Source of the DNA: an uncultured Porticoccus sp.
Lineage (GTDB): Bacteria; Pseudomonadota; Gammaproteobacteria; Pseudomonadales; Porticoccaceae
NCBI GenBank assembly: GCA_950063125.1
Contig: CATLZI010000073.1
Span: 1 to 9,055, forward strand
Length of the DNA stretch: 9,055 nt
Direction of reading: 5' to 3'
Position 1 is the first letter of the stretch. Every line of letters starts with the position of its first letter. A program made the position numbers and the translations under genes. Below the pieces are notes generated by a model, which saw only the letters and a program-made list of their open reading frames with translations, ran no database searches and was not told where the DNA came from. Below, piece by piece: positions 1 to 7,261 of this stretch.

Positions 1-10
1 GTGCTCTGTG

Positions 11-16
11 GGAGAA
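11..16 (+). promoter_or_regulatory. Ribosome binding site for the TTG-started adaptor gene
   Basis: GGAGAA lies 5 to 8 nt upstream of the TTG codon at 22, a good Shine-Dalgarno match and spacing. It supports TTG at 22 as the start over the GTG at 34, which would sit about 19 nt away. An in-frame TAA at 19-21 rules out a longer protein. Confidence 0.55.
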
Positions 17-21
17 CATAA

Positions 22-1113
22 TTGAATGCCAATGTGAAAATCGCACTGGTGATCCTGGTGTTAATCATCGTCTGGTTTGTCAGTGGATTGGTGACGGGTA
101 ATAGCGAGTCCACACCAGCGGACGATCCGGTGGTTACTAGTGAGCTGACCAAGGTCAGGGTTCGCTGGGGGGAGGCAGAGGACTATTCCCGCGAGATTTC
201 CGCCCGGGGCAGGACGGTGCCGAATCGCCATGTGACCCTGCGGGCTGAAGTCAGTGGGCGGGTGGTAGCGGTGCCCGCGGACAAGGGGCAAGCGGTCGAT
301 GAAGGCGATACCATTTGCGAACTTGCCAAGGAAGACCGCGAGCAGCGGGTACAGGAAGCCCAGGCATCGGTCGCTCAGGCAGAAATCGACTATCGCGGTG
401 CCCTGAAGCTGAAAGAAAAGGGCTATCAGTCCGATTCGGCCATTGCCCAGGCCAATGCACGTCTGGAAAGCACCAAAGCGACCCTTCGCCTCGCGGAAAT
501 CAATTTAGCCAATACCCGTATTGCGGCCCCATTTGCCGGTTTTGTCGACGACCGGCCCGTGGAGGTGGGCGATTACATGGACCGCAATCATATCTGTGCC
601 GAGATCGTGGAAATGAACCCGCTGAAAGTGGTTGCGCGCCTTTCGGAGCGCGAAGTGGTTCGCGCCGAGGTTGGCGGTAAGGCATCGGTACGGCTGGCCA
701 CGGGGCAATTGGTCAGCGGTGAGGTGACCTATCTCAGTCACCTGGCCGAACCACAAACCCGCACCTATGAAATGGAGATCACCCTGCCGAACCCTTCTTT
801 CCAGCTTCGCGCCGGTGTGGCCAGTCAGGTGATGGTGGCTACTCAAGTATTTCAGGCCCACCGTGTGCCGGCATCCCTGCTGGCCCTGGGTGATGGTGGT
901 GAACTTGGCTTGAAAGTCATCGATCGGGATGATCGGGTGGATTTTGTCCTGATCGATCTGATCGGTGATGACGGCGAGGGCGTGTGGGTTGCCGGGCTAC
1001 CGGAACGCACCCGTGTCATTACCGTTGGGCAGGAATATGTCTCTGCGGGTGAACAGGTGGTGGCAGAAGAGGAAGAAGCACTTCCTGTTGCAGAGGTTCA
1101 GTCTGCCCAATGA
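22..1113 (+). CDS. RND efflux pump periplasmic adaptor (membrane fusion protein)
   Basis: This is a 363-aa adaptor of the HlyD/AcrA type, which links an inner-membrane RND permease to an outer-membrane channel across the periplasm. A hydrophobic segment at about residues 6-25 has no lipobox cysteine, so it is probably an uncleaved membrane anchor, unlike lipoprotein AcrA. The two half-motifs of the lipoyl/barrel-sandwich domain are at about 70-103 (AEVSGRV, KGQAVDEGD) and 164-197 (NTRIAAPFAGFV, VEVGDYM). A short alpha-hairpin lies between them (about 104-163), followed by a beta-barrel (about 199-275) and a membrane-proximal region to about 348. The tail is acidic (AEEEEALP). The start is TTG, chosen from the Shine-Dalgarno site and an in-frame stop just upstream. 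The stop overlaps the permease start (ATGA, 1110-1113). The general role is secure. The substrate is unknown. Confidence 0.93.
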   Translation: MNANVKIALVILVLIIVWFVSGLVTGNSESTPADDPVVTSELTKVRVRWGEAEDYSREISARGRTVPNRHVTLRAEVSGRVVAVPADKGQAVDEGDTICELAKEDREQRVQEAQASVAQAEIDYRGALKLKEKGYQSDSAIAQANARLESTKATLRLAEINLANTRIAAPFAGFVDDRPVEVGDYMDRNHICAEIVEMNPLKVVARLSEREVVRAEVGGKASVRLATGQLVSGEVTYLSHLAEPQTRTYEMEITLPNPSFQLRAGVASQVMVATQVFQAHRVPASLLALGDGGELGLKVIDRDDRVDFVLIDLIGDDGEGVWVAGLPERTRVITVGQEYVSAGEQVVAEEEEALPVAEVQSAQ

Positions 1114-4100
1114 AGCTTCTCGAGCAGGCGATCAGTCGCGCCAGAGCCACCGTATCCATTCTGCTGTTTGTATTGATTGCCGGCGTGGTCGCCCGTTACC
1201 TGATCAGTGTTGACCTGAATCCCGATGTGACCGTGCCGGTGGTGATGGTGACGGTGACGCATCAGGGTATTTCCCCGGAGGATGCTAACCGCCTGCTGGT
1301 CAAGCCGATGGAAATCGAATTGAAATCACTGGACGGGGTGGAAGAACTCACCACCCGTGCCCAGGAAGGCTCGGCTTTTGCAGTTGTGGAATTTGAGATC
1401 GATATTGATATCAGTGCCGCACTGGCGGATGTGCGTGAGGCGGTGAACCGCGCCAAGGCGGAATTCCCCAATGATACGGATGAGCCGATCGTCAACGAGT
1501 TGTCGGCATCCCCCGAGCCGACCCTGGTGATTGCCTTTTCCGGTGAACAGCTTACCGAACGCGAGTTGTTTCATATTGTCCGCGATTTGCGGCTGGAAAT
1601 AGAATCCCTGCCGGAAATTCTACAGGCGAATCTGTCGGGTGATCGCGAGGAGGTGGTTGAAGTCCTGCTGAACCCCTCCGCCCTCGAACACTACAACATC
1701 ACGGCCGATGAACTGTTGAAAACCGTGGCGGCCAATAACCTGCTGGTTCCCAGTGGCGAGTACGACACGGCCAGTGGCCGTTTCGGGGTCAAGGTTCCGG
1801 GCCTTATCGAGGGGCGTGAAGACCTGATGGGCCTGCCGGTGAAGTCCAACGCCGAGGGGGTGGTGACGCTGGCGGATGTGGCAGATGTTCGCCGTACCTT
1901 TAAGGATCCCACCCCCTTCAGCCATATCAATGGTCGGCAGGCCATGGCCATTGAGGTGTTTAAACGCAACCAGGCCAATGCCATCAAGTCTGTCGCCTCG
2001 GTCAAGGCCCTGGTAGAAGGTTCTGCCGATACCCTGCCTCGGGGCGTCCAGATCGACTATATTTTTGACGCGTCTGATTTCGCCCTGCAAATGGTCAATG
2101 AGTTGCAGGGCAACATTCTCACCGCTGTTGCTCTGGTGATGGTGGTGGTGGTGTCCGCACTGGGTTTGCGCTCCGGGTTGCTGGTGAGCCTCGGGATTCC
2201 CTTTTCGCTGTTTGGTGCAACGATTGTTGTTTACCTGCTCGGCTACAGTTTTAACTTCATGGTGATTTTCGGTCTGTTGCTGGCACTGGGGATGCTGATT
2301 GATGGGGCCATTGTGGTGGTGGAATACGCCGACCAGAAAACCCTCTCGGGTATGTCGCTGCGCGATGCCTATGTGACAGCAGTACGCCGTATGTTTATGC
2401 CGGTGGTCGCTTCGACGGCAACGACGCTGGCCGTTTTTTTACCGCTCATGCTCTGGCCGGGGGTGGTGGGAGAATTTATGTCCTACCTGCCGGTGACAGT
2501 TTTTGCGGTGCTCAGTTGGTCACTATTGTATGCCCTGTTATTCGTGCCGGTACTGGGTGTGCTGTTTGGCCGAAAAAAAGATCAGTTGGCCCCGGCAACC
2601 GACGCCCCGGTCAGGGGAAGTGCTTATCTTGGTAAGCTTGGTGCTGCCTACGGCAAGTTTATTGGCTGGGCTCTGGCGCAGCCGGTATTGACGATTGCTT
2701 CGGTGCTACTGTTGTTGGTGACGATTTTTGTGCTCTACGGCACGTTTGGTCGTGGGGTGGACTTTTTTGTGGAGACCGAAGACCGTTACGGGATTGTGTC
2801 TGTGCAGGCCCAGGGCAATTTGACCATAGCTGATATGGCGCGACTGTCCCGGGAAGTCGAACTCCGGGTAATGGCAGTACCCCATGTAAAAACCGTGTAC
2901 GCGGCGAGCCGGGGTAGCAGCATTGGCGGTAACCTCGAACGGGCCAAAGACCAGATCAGTAATATCCTGGTGGAGTTGGGGCGGGCCAGTGATCGCGACC
3001 GCACCAGCCGTGAGGTCTATGCCGATGTTCGTCGCGCCGTGTCCGGTATGGCGGGTATTGATGTGACGGTTAACCCGGTTCAGGGTGGTCCGCCGGTGGG
3101 TAAGGATATCCAGTTGCAGCTCTCTTCCGGAAATCGTCAGATCATGCGCGAGGAGGCCCGCCGGATTCGCTATTACCTGGAAAAACAGATGACCGGCTTG
3201 CGGGATATCGAGGATACCCTGCCTTTGCCCGGCATTGAGTGGGAGCTGGTGGTTGACCGCGCTGAATCGGCAATGCTGGGCGTCGATACCCTGCAGGTGG
3301 GCAATATGGTGCAGTTGGTGACTAATGGCATCAAGATCGGTGAGTTCCGGCCCGATGATGCGGAGGAAGAAGTGGAAATCAGGGTGCGGTATCCGGCGGC
3401 GGACCGCGGTCTATTTGCTCTGGATGAATTGCGGGTTACAACGCTTTCCGGAGCCGTGCCGGTCAGCACCTTTGTTGAACGCAAGCCCCGTCCCCGGCTG
3501 GACAGCATCCAGCGGATCGACCGGAGTGATGTGTTATTTGTGAAGGCCAATGCCGAAGATGGCGTGTTGCCGGATGACAAGGTGAAGGAAATCGCCGCCT
3601 GGCTGGAAACCGCCGACATCAATCCTGCCGTGAAAATCGCTTTTCGGGGCGCCAATGAAGAGCAGGAAGATTCCATCGCATTTCTCGGAGTGGCTTTCCT
3701 GATGGCGCTGTTTCTGATGCTGATTCTGATGGTCATGCAGTTCAACAGTTTCTACCAGGCGTTCCTGATTCTGTCGGCCGTGGTGATGTCCACGGCCGGT
3801 GTCTTGCTGGGTTTGCTGGTGATGCAACAGCCGCTGAGTGTCTTGATGTCGGGTATCGGCATCGTGGCGCTCGCCGGTATTGTGGTGAACAACAATATTG
3901 TGCTGATTGATACTTACAATCATCTGCGGCGGGAGGATAGTCATCTGAGCGCGCTGGATGCCGCTGTGTCGGCCGCCATTACCCGGCTTCGTCCGGTGCT
4001 GTTGACCACGGTCACAACAGCGGTGGGATTGCTGCCATTGGCCTGTAGTGTCAGTCTGGACTTTATTCACCGACAGATTGAGGTGAACGGTGAGCTCGCT

Positions 4101-4259
4101 TCATGGTGGCAGCAATTGGCCGCCGCGATCGTCAATGGCCTGCTGTTCTCGACGATTTTGACACTGGTGTTCACCCCGGCCATGCTGGTATTGCCCGAGT
4201 TTTTGCGGGCGCGTGTTATGCCTCGGTTGTCCGGCGTGCCAACTCAGCAGTCTGATTGA
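1110..4259 (+). CDS. RND family efflux transporter permease (AcrB/HAE-like)
   Basis: This 1049-aa protein has the full length of an AcrB-type proton-driven inner-membrane transporter. TM1 is at about 12-32, the first porter/docking region at about 40-330, TM2-TM6 at about 335-486, TM7 at about 525-546, the second periplasmic region at about 550-853, and TM8-TM12 at about 855-1032. The TM4 motif (LGMLIDGAIVVVEYAD) keeps the first acidic residue, D398, but has G399 where AcrB has D408. TM10 has N927 (GIVVNNNIVLID) where AcrB has K940. The TM11 residues matching AcrB R971 and T978 are kept as R959 and T966 (RLRPVLLT). It is translationally coupled to the adaptor by the 4-nt ATGA overlap and would pair with it. 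No outer-membrane channel gene is in the window. A drug, lipid or metabolite substrate cannot be told from sequence. The motif fits the large ACR_tran group better than heavy-metal (CusA-like) pumps, though this is not proven. Confidence 0.95.
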   Translation: MKLLEQAISRARATVSILLFVLIAGVVARYLISVDLNPDVTVPVVMVTVTHQGISPEDANRLLVKPMEIELKSLDGVEELTTRAQEGSAFAVVEFEIDIDISAALADVREAVNRAKAEFPNDTDEPIVNELSASPEPTLVIAFSGEQLTERELFHIVRDLRLEIESLPEILQANLSGDREEVVEVLLNPSALEHYNITADELLKTVAANNLLVPSGEYDTASGRFGVKVPGLIEGREDLMGLPVKSNAEGVVTLADVADVRRTFKDPTPFSHINGRQAMAIEVFKRNQANAIKSVASVKALVEGSADTLPRGVQIDYIFDASDFALQMVNELQGNILTAVALVMVVVVSALGLRSGLLVSLGIPFSLFGATIVVYLLGYSFNFMVIFGLLLALGMLIDGAIVVVEYADQKTLSGMSLRDAYVTAVRRMFMPVVASTATTLAVFLPLMLWPGVVGEFMSYLPVTVFAVLSWSLLYALLFVPVLGVLFGRKKDQLAPATDAPVRGSAYLGKLGAAYGKFIGWALAQPVLTIASVLLLLVTIFVLYGTFGRGVDFFVETEDRYGIVSVQAQGNLTIADMARLSREVELRVMAVPHVKTVYAASRGSSIGGNLERAKDQISNILVELGRASDRDRTSREVYADVRRAVSGMAGIDVTVNPVQGGPPVGKDIQLQLSSGNRQIMREEARRIRYYLEKQMTGLRDIEDTLPLPGIEWELVVDRAESAMLGVDTLQVGNMVQLVTNGIKIGEFRPDDAEEEVEIRVRYPAADRGLFALDELRVTTLSGAVPVSTFVERKPRPRLDSIQRIDRSDVLFVKANAEDGVLPDDKVKEIAAWLETADINPAVKIAFRGANEEQEDSIAFLGVAFLMALFLMLILMVMQFNSFYQAFLILSAVVMSTAGVLLGLLVMQQPLSVLMSGIGIVALAGIVVNNNIVLIDTYNHLRREDSHLSALDAAVSAAITRLRPVLLTTVTTAVGLLPLACSVSLDFIHRQIEVNGELASWWQQLAAAIVNGLLFSTILTLVFTPAMLVLPEFLRARVMPRLSGVPTQQSD

Positions 4260-4273
4260 TGGTGGTCGATCCT

Positions 4274-4615
4274 ATGAAAAAGCTTTTTTCCCTGTTTTTT
4301 TACAGTTGGAGCACGGTGGCCTTTCTGGTCTCTGTGGTGGCCTTGCTTGTCCACCGGGACTTCGTCTGGCTGGGGGTTTTGCTGTCATCCGGTGCACCCC
4401 TTCTGAATGGTATCCGCCCCTACGATAACGGCTATTCGATCAACCGAAAATTGCGCCAGCCTTTGGTCTCCCTGTTCGTCATGTCGGGGGTGGCCTGGGT
4501 GTTGTTGACTGTTGCCGGGGGGGCATGGCCACTGTGGTTGGTGCTGGGCGTTCTGGGCGGTTTTCTGCTCAATACCTACTGGGCCAGTGTCGACGACAAT
4601 GAGCTTCGGGATTGA
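4274..4615 (+). CDS. Small predicted four-helix inner-membrane protein, function unknown
   Basis: I do not recognise a family for this 113-aa protein. It begins with a positively charged MKKLF and shows about four hydrophobic segments (9-26, 29-46, 64-82, 84-101). A polar loop at about 47-62 (GIRPYDNGYSINRKLRQ) and an acidic C-terminus (DDNELRD) complete it, so it is most likely an integral inner-membrane protein. I chose ATG 4274 because GGTGG (4261-4265) precedes it by 8 nt and the basic residues then sit at the N-terminus. ATG 4259, which shares one base with the permease stop (TGATG), would add five residues and is a fair alternative through translational coupling. The gene lies between the permease and the glycosylase gene with almost no spacer. 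An accessory role in the pump is possible but rests only on position. Confidence 0.75.
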   Translation: MKKLFSLFFYSWSTVAFLVSVVALLVHRDFVWLGVLLSSGAPLLNGIRPYDNGYSINRKLRQPLVSLFVMSGVAWVLLTVAGGAWPLWLVLGVLGGFLLNTYWASVDDNELRD

Positions 4616-4618
4616 TCC

Positions 4619-5230
4619 GTGAGTCATGTCGCCGGAGACGATGCTGCCTTGATGCTTCGCGATCTGCTGGCCGAGGTGCGGTCCTGTACCCTGTGCAGGG
4701 ATTTGCCACTGGGGCCGAGGCCGGTGTTGCGTGCAGAGTCGACGGCCCAGATCCTGGTAATTGGCCAGGCGCCGGGTACCCGGGTGCATGCCAGTGGTAT
4801 TCCCTGGGATGATCCCAGTGGCGACCGGTTGCGTCAGTGGCTCGGGGTCAGCAAAGCACAGTTTTACGACGCGGGATTTTTTGCGATTATGCCGATGGGC
4901 TTTTGCTATCCGGGACGGGGGAAGTCTGGTGATTTGCCACCCAGGACAGAATGTGCGCCCACCTGGCATGAGGCGATACTGACCCGGTTGCCGAGGATAT
5001 CCCTGACCCTGTTGATCGGCCAATATGCCCAGCGCTATTATCTCAAGGAGACTCAACACCGGACGCTCACTGAACGGGTCCACCACTGGCGGGATTATCT
5101 ACCTGGTACTATGCCTCTGGTCCATCCTTCGCCTCGCAATCGATATTGGCTGGCCCAAAATCCATGGTTTGAGGCTGAACTGGTACCCTGCTTGAAACAA
5201 GAGATTGCAGTGAGACTTCAACACACGTGA
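4619..5230 (+). CDS. Uracil-DNA glycosylase superfamily protein, probable [4Fe-4S] type
   Basis: This 203-aa protein belongs to the superfamily that removes uracil or related damaged bases from DNA. The first active-site motif is GQAPG (49-53), followed by GIPWDDPSGDRLRQWL (60-75). The second motif is HPSPRN (169-174). Four cysteines, C23-x2-C26 and C96-x15-C112, match the number and spacing of the iron-sulfur ligands of family 4 enzymes, so a [4Fe-4S] cluster is likely. The motifs are mixed: family 4 usually has GEAPG, and HPSPxN is nearer family 5 and other members. The exact family and base specificity are therefore open. The GTG start at 4619 lies 3 nt after the stop of the small membrane protein gene. 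The upstream Shine-Dalgarno match is weak, so coupled translation is likely. The next in-frame ATG (4652) would remove 11 residues but keep all motifs. No functional link to the efflux genes is evident beyond co-transcription. Confidence 0.85.
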   Translation: MSHVAGDDAALMLRDLLAEVRSCTLCRDLPLGPRPVLRAESTAQILVIGQAPGTRVHASGIPWDDPSGDRLRQWLGVSKAQFYDAGFFAIMPMGFCYPGRGKSGDLPPRTECAPTWHEAILTRLPRISLTLLIGQYAQRYYLKETQHRTLTERVHHWRDYLPGTMPLVHPSPRNRYWLAQNPWFEAELVPCLKQEIAVRLQHT

Positions 5231-5295
5231 AACGCTGTTTGCCGATTGAGCCATTTTAGTGGTCTGTTGCGCCACACCGATATCAGGGAATAGAC

Positions 5296-6663
5296 ATGAG
5301 TAACCAGTTTCTCGACCGATCAAATTTTATTCGTGTGCCGGTTAGCGGTTTGAAGCTGGGTATGCTGGTGACTGAGTTGGATCGACCCTGGCTGGAAACA
5401 CCATTTTTGCTGCAGGGTTTTGTGATACGCCACCCCTCTGAAATTCGCAAACTGCAGGAATACTGTGATTACGTGTTTGTGGAAAAGGAGGGCCGCCTTT
5501 GGGGGGAAAAGAAAGACCCATTCAGAGCCAGTTTCGGGCGTTCAAAACGTAATGCTACCAGTTCAGGTGGCAATGCCCTGCACAAAAGAGCACGTGTTGA
5601 TAATGGCAGCGCTTCGCTTATTCAGTCAATGCATTCCCGGCCGGAATACCCGGCGCAGAACACGGTGGAGAATGAACACCCTGTGGCACGCAGAGCCTAT
5701 GAAGCGGCTCATAGCCAGGTGGAAAATCTGCTGGAGCAGGCCAGACTTGGCAATGTTCTGGATACGCAGGGAGCCAAGGATGTGGTAGGTAATTGCATTG
5801 ACAGTATCCTGCGTAATCCCAGTGCGCTGTTATGGATGGTAAAAATCAAGCACATGGATTACTACACCATGGAGCACTGTCTGAATGTCTGTATCCTTGC
5901 CATCGCGTTTGGTCGTCATCTCCGGCTACCCGAAAATGAGCTGATCAATCTTGGGGTTGGTGGTCTGTTGCACGATGTGGGCAAGATGCAGATACCGGAC
6001 GAGGTTCTCAATAAGCCAGGCAAGCTGACTGAAGAAGAGTTTGTCTTGATGAAGACTCATCCTGAGGAAGGGCGGAAACTGCTGATGAAGTCTCAGGGTA
6101 GTCTCAGTTCTGCTATTGATGTAGCCATCAATCACCATGAGCGAATGGACGGTAAGGGCTACCCTCGCGGACTGTTTGCCCACGAGCTGTCCAGTTATGC
6201 CCGTATCATTGCCATCGTGGATGCTTTTGATGCCATGACTAGTGAGCGTTGTTACGACAAAGCCCGGTCTACTCTGGAGTCGCTGAAGGAGATTTATCGG
6301 CATCGTGGCACTCATTTTGATGAGGCCTTGGCGCTGGAATTTATTCAGCTGATGGGACCCTACCCACCGGGCACGATTGTGGAATTAGGTAATGGCTATG
6401 TCGGCATTGTGCTCTCTTCACAAACCAAAAAACGCCACTTGCCCAACGTCAAGTTGGTACTCGACAATAATAAACAGCCTATTTTTGAGGAATTTATAGA
6501 TCTGCTGGATGTGGAGCGCGGTACGGTACCCCGTGAATGGCTGATTCATCGGGTGTTAAAAGACGGTGAACATGGCGTGTTCCTGAAAGACTATCCGGTG
6601 AAAACGGCTGAAGCCAACAGTCACGCTTCCGAAAATCCTGGGTTCCAGGGCGATCAGGATTGA
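5296..6663 (+). CDS. Cyclic-di-GMP phosphodiesterase, DUF3391 + HD-GYP domains
   Basis: HD-GYP proteins hydrolyse the second messenger cyclic di-GMP and so influence the switch between motile and biofilm states. This one has 455 aa. Residues about 10-75 resemble the N-terminal DUF3391 domain (FIRVPVSGLKLGMLVTELD), and a polar, probably flexible linker runs from about 76 to 130. The catalytic domain spans about 135-355. Visible metal-binding and signature residues are E193-H194, H226-D227 with K230 (LLHDVGK), H255, H280-H281 (NHHERMDGKGYP, so GYP is intact at 288-290) and D309. This predicts an active enzyme. A further 100 residues follow (about 356-455), starting PYPPGTIVELGNGYVG, a C-terminal extension commonly seen in DUF3391 HD-GYP proteins. 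The protein shows no signal peptide or membrane helix, so it is likely cytoplasmic. AGGGAA (5285-5290) ends 5 nt before the ATG and supports this start. The 65-nt gap suggests its own promoter, but I see no convincing one. Confidence 0.93.
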   Translation: MSNQFLDRSNFIRVPVSGLKLGMLVTELDRPWLETPFLLQGFVIRHPSEIRKLQEYCDYVFVEKEGRLWGEKKDPFRASFGRSKRNATSSGGNALHKRARVDNGSASLIQSMHSRPEYPAQNTVENEHPVARRAYEAAHSQVENLLEQARLGNVLDTQGAKDVVGNCIDSILRNPSALLWMVKIKHMDYYTMEHCLNVCILAIAFGRHLRLPENELINLGVGGLLHDVGKMQIPDEVLNKPGKLTEEEFVLMKTHPEEGRKLLMKSQGSLSSAIDVAINHHERMDGKGYPRGLFAHELSSYARIIAIVDAFDAMTSERCYDKARSTLESLKEIYRHRGTHFDEALALEFIQLMGPYPPGTIVELGNGYVGIVLSSQTKKRHLPNVKLVLDNNKQPIFEEFIDLLDVERGTVPREWLIHRVLKDGEHGVFLKDYPVKTAEANSHASENPGFQGDQD

Positions 6664-6684
6664 TCGCAACAGTTGGAGGGTCAG

Positions 6685-6714
6685 GGAAATATTTCCAGAG
6701 GCACGGCCTGTGCC
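6685..6714. repeat. Two adjacent inverted repeats in the convergent intergenic region
   Basis: GGAAATATTTCC (6685-6696) is a perfect 12-nt palindrome. GGCACGGCCTGTGCC (6700-6714) can fold into a stem of five Watson-Crick pairs plus one G-U pair with a 3-nt loop. It ends 2 nt from the greB stop. Both lie between convergent genes, where a terminator serving either strand would be expected. No T-run follows either repeat on either strand, so a classical intrinsic terminator is not shown. Confidence 0.35.
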
Positions 6715-6716
6715 AA

Positions 6717-7250
6717 TCAATCCACAGCCGGGTTTTCCCGGTTGCCGACGCGGGGTGTGTAACAGATTTCACTGATCAGCCACTGGGCCGTGGTGCCCAT
6801 GATGGCCAGAGATATCTCATCATCGAGGCGCTTGCCTAGGAGTTGTCGTCCCAGTGGTGAATCAATGCTGATTTTATGTTGTGCGGGATCAATTTCATCG
6901 GCGCCCACCAGCCTGAAGCAATGTTGGTTCCCGTGCACATCTTCGAGGGTGACCCAGGCGCCGAAATAAATCCTGTCGCGGTCCTCGGGTTGTCGGTCCA
7001 CGACGGTGAGTTCATCGAGCCGCATGCTCAGATAGCGTACCCGCCGGTCTATTTCCCGAAGTCGTTTTTTGCCGTAAATGTAATCGCCATTCTCCGAGCG
7101 GTCGCCATTTTTGGCGGCCTCATGGACGGCGGCCGTGACCACAGGGCGTTCCACTTTCCAAAGCTGGTGCAGTTCTTCCCGCAATGCCCGAGCGCCTTCC
7201 GGTGTGATATAGGGTGCGCTTCTGGCGACGGGTGGCCGGTATCTGCCCAT
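6717..7250 (-). CDS. greB: Transcription elongation factor GreB
   Basis: GreB binds in the secondary channel of RNA polymerase and stimulates cleavage of backtracked transcripts so that stalled complexes can restart. The 177-aa protein has the N-terminal coiled coil with the tip motif NGDRSENGDY. Its D50 and E53 correspond to the catalytic acidic pair of Gre factors. The next part, KKRLREIDRRVRYLSMRLDE (61-80), is characteristic of GreB rather than GreA. The FKBP-like C-terminal domain begins around IYFGAWVTLED (94-104) and includes KISIDSPLGRQLLGK. It is somewhat longer than E. coli GreB (158 aa), with about 8 extra residues at the N-terminus and a longer C-terminal tail. ATG 7250 is the only clear start. 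AGGAA lies about 14 nt upstream, farther than ideal, within the end of the peptidase gene. The gene follows the peptidase by 11 nt and is probably co-transcribed with it. Confidence 0.94.
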   Translation of the reverse strand: MGRYRPPVARSAPYITPEGARALREELHQLWKVERPVVTAAVHEAAKNGDRSENGDYIYGKKRLREIDRRVRYLSMRLDELTVVDRQPEDRDRIYFGAWVTLEDVHGNQHCFRLVGADEIDPAQHKISIDSPLGRQLLGKRLDDEISLAIMGTTAQWLISEICYTPRVGNRENPAVD

Positions 7251-7261
7251 GGGTTAGCGGT

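Noticed and set aside
922..963. Five GATC sites within 42 bp, resembling a Dam-methylation cluster
   Set aside because: It lies inside the adaptor gene and is explained by Ile/Leu-Asp-rich coding (VIDRDDRVDFVLIDLIGDD). No replication-origin or promoter context is present.
2138..2156. GGT/GTG-rich repeat run in the permease gene
   Set aside because: It encodes a run of valines in transmembrane helix 2 and is explained by the protein sequence.
3173..4070. Long - strand open frames opposite the permease second half
   Set aside because: They are low-complexity, Ser/Arg- or His/Gln-rich translations opposite a clear RND permease, which is typical of antisense shadows.
4385..5086. 233-codon open frame on the - strand across the small membrane protein and glycosylase genes
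   Set aside because: It is antisense to two better-supported genes and contains no recognisable motif. GC-rich third positions commonly create such open frames.
5231..5295. Promoter or regulatory element upstream of the HD-GYP gene
   Set aside because: I looked for -35/-10 pairs and found none with proper spacing. A 4-bp stem (GTGG/CCAC) with a 9-nt loop is too weak to report.
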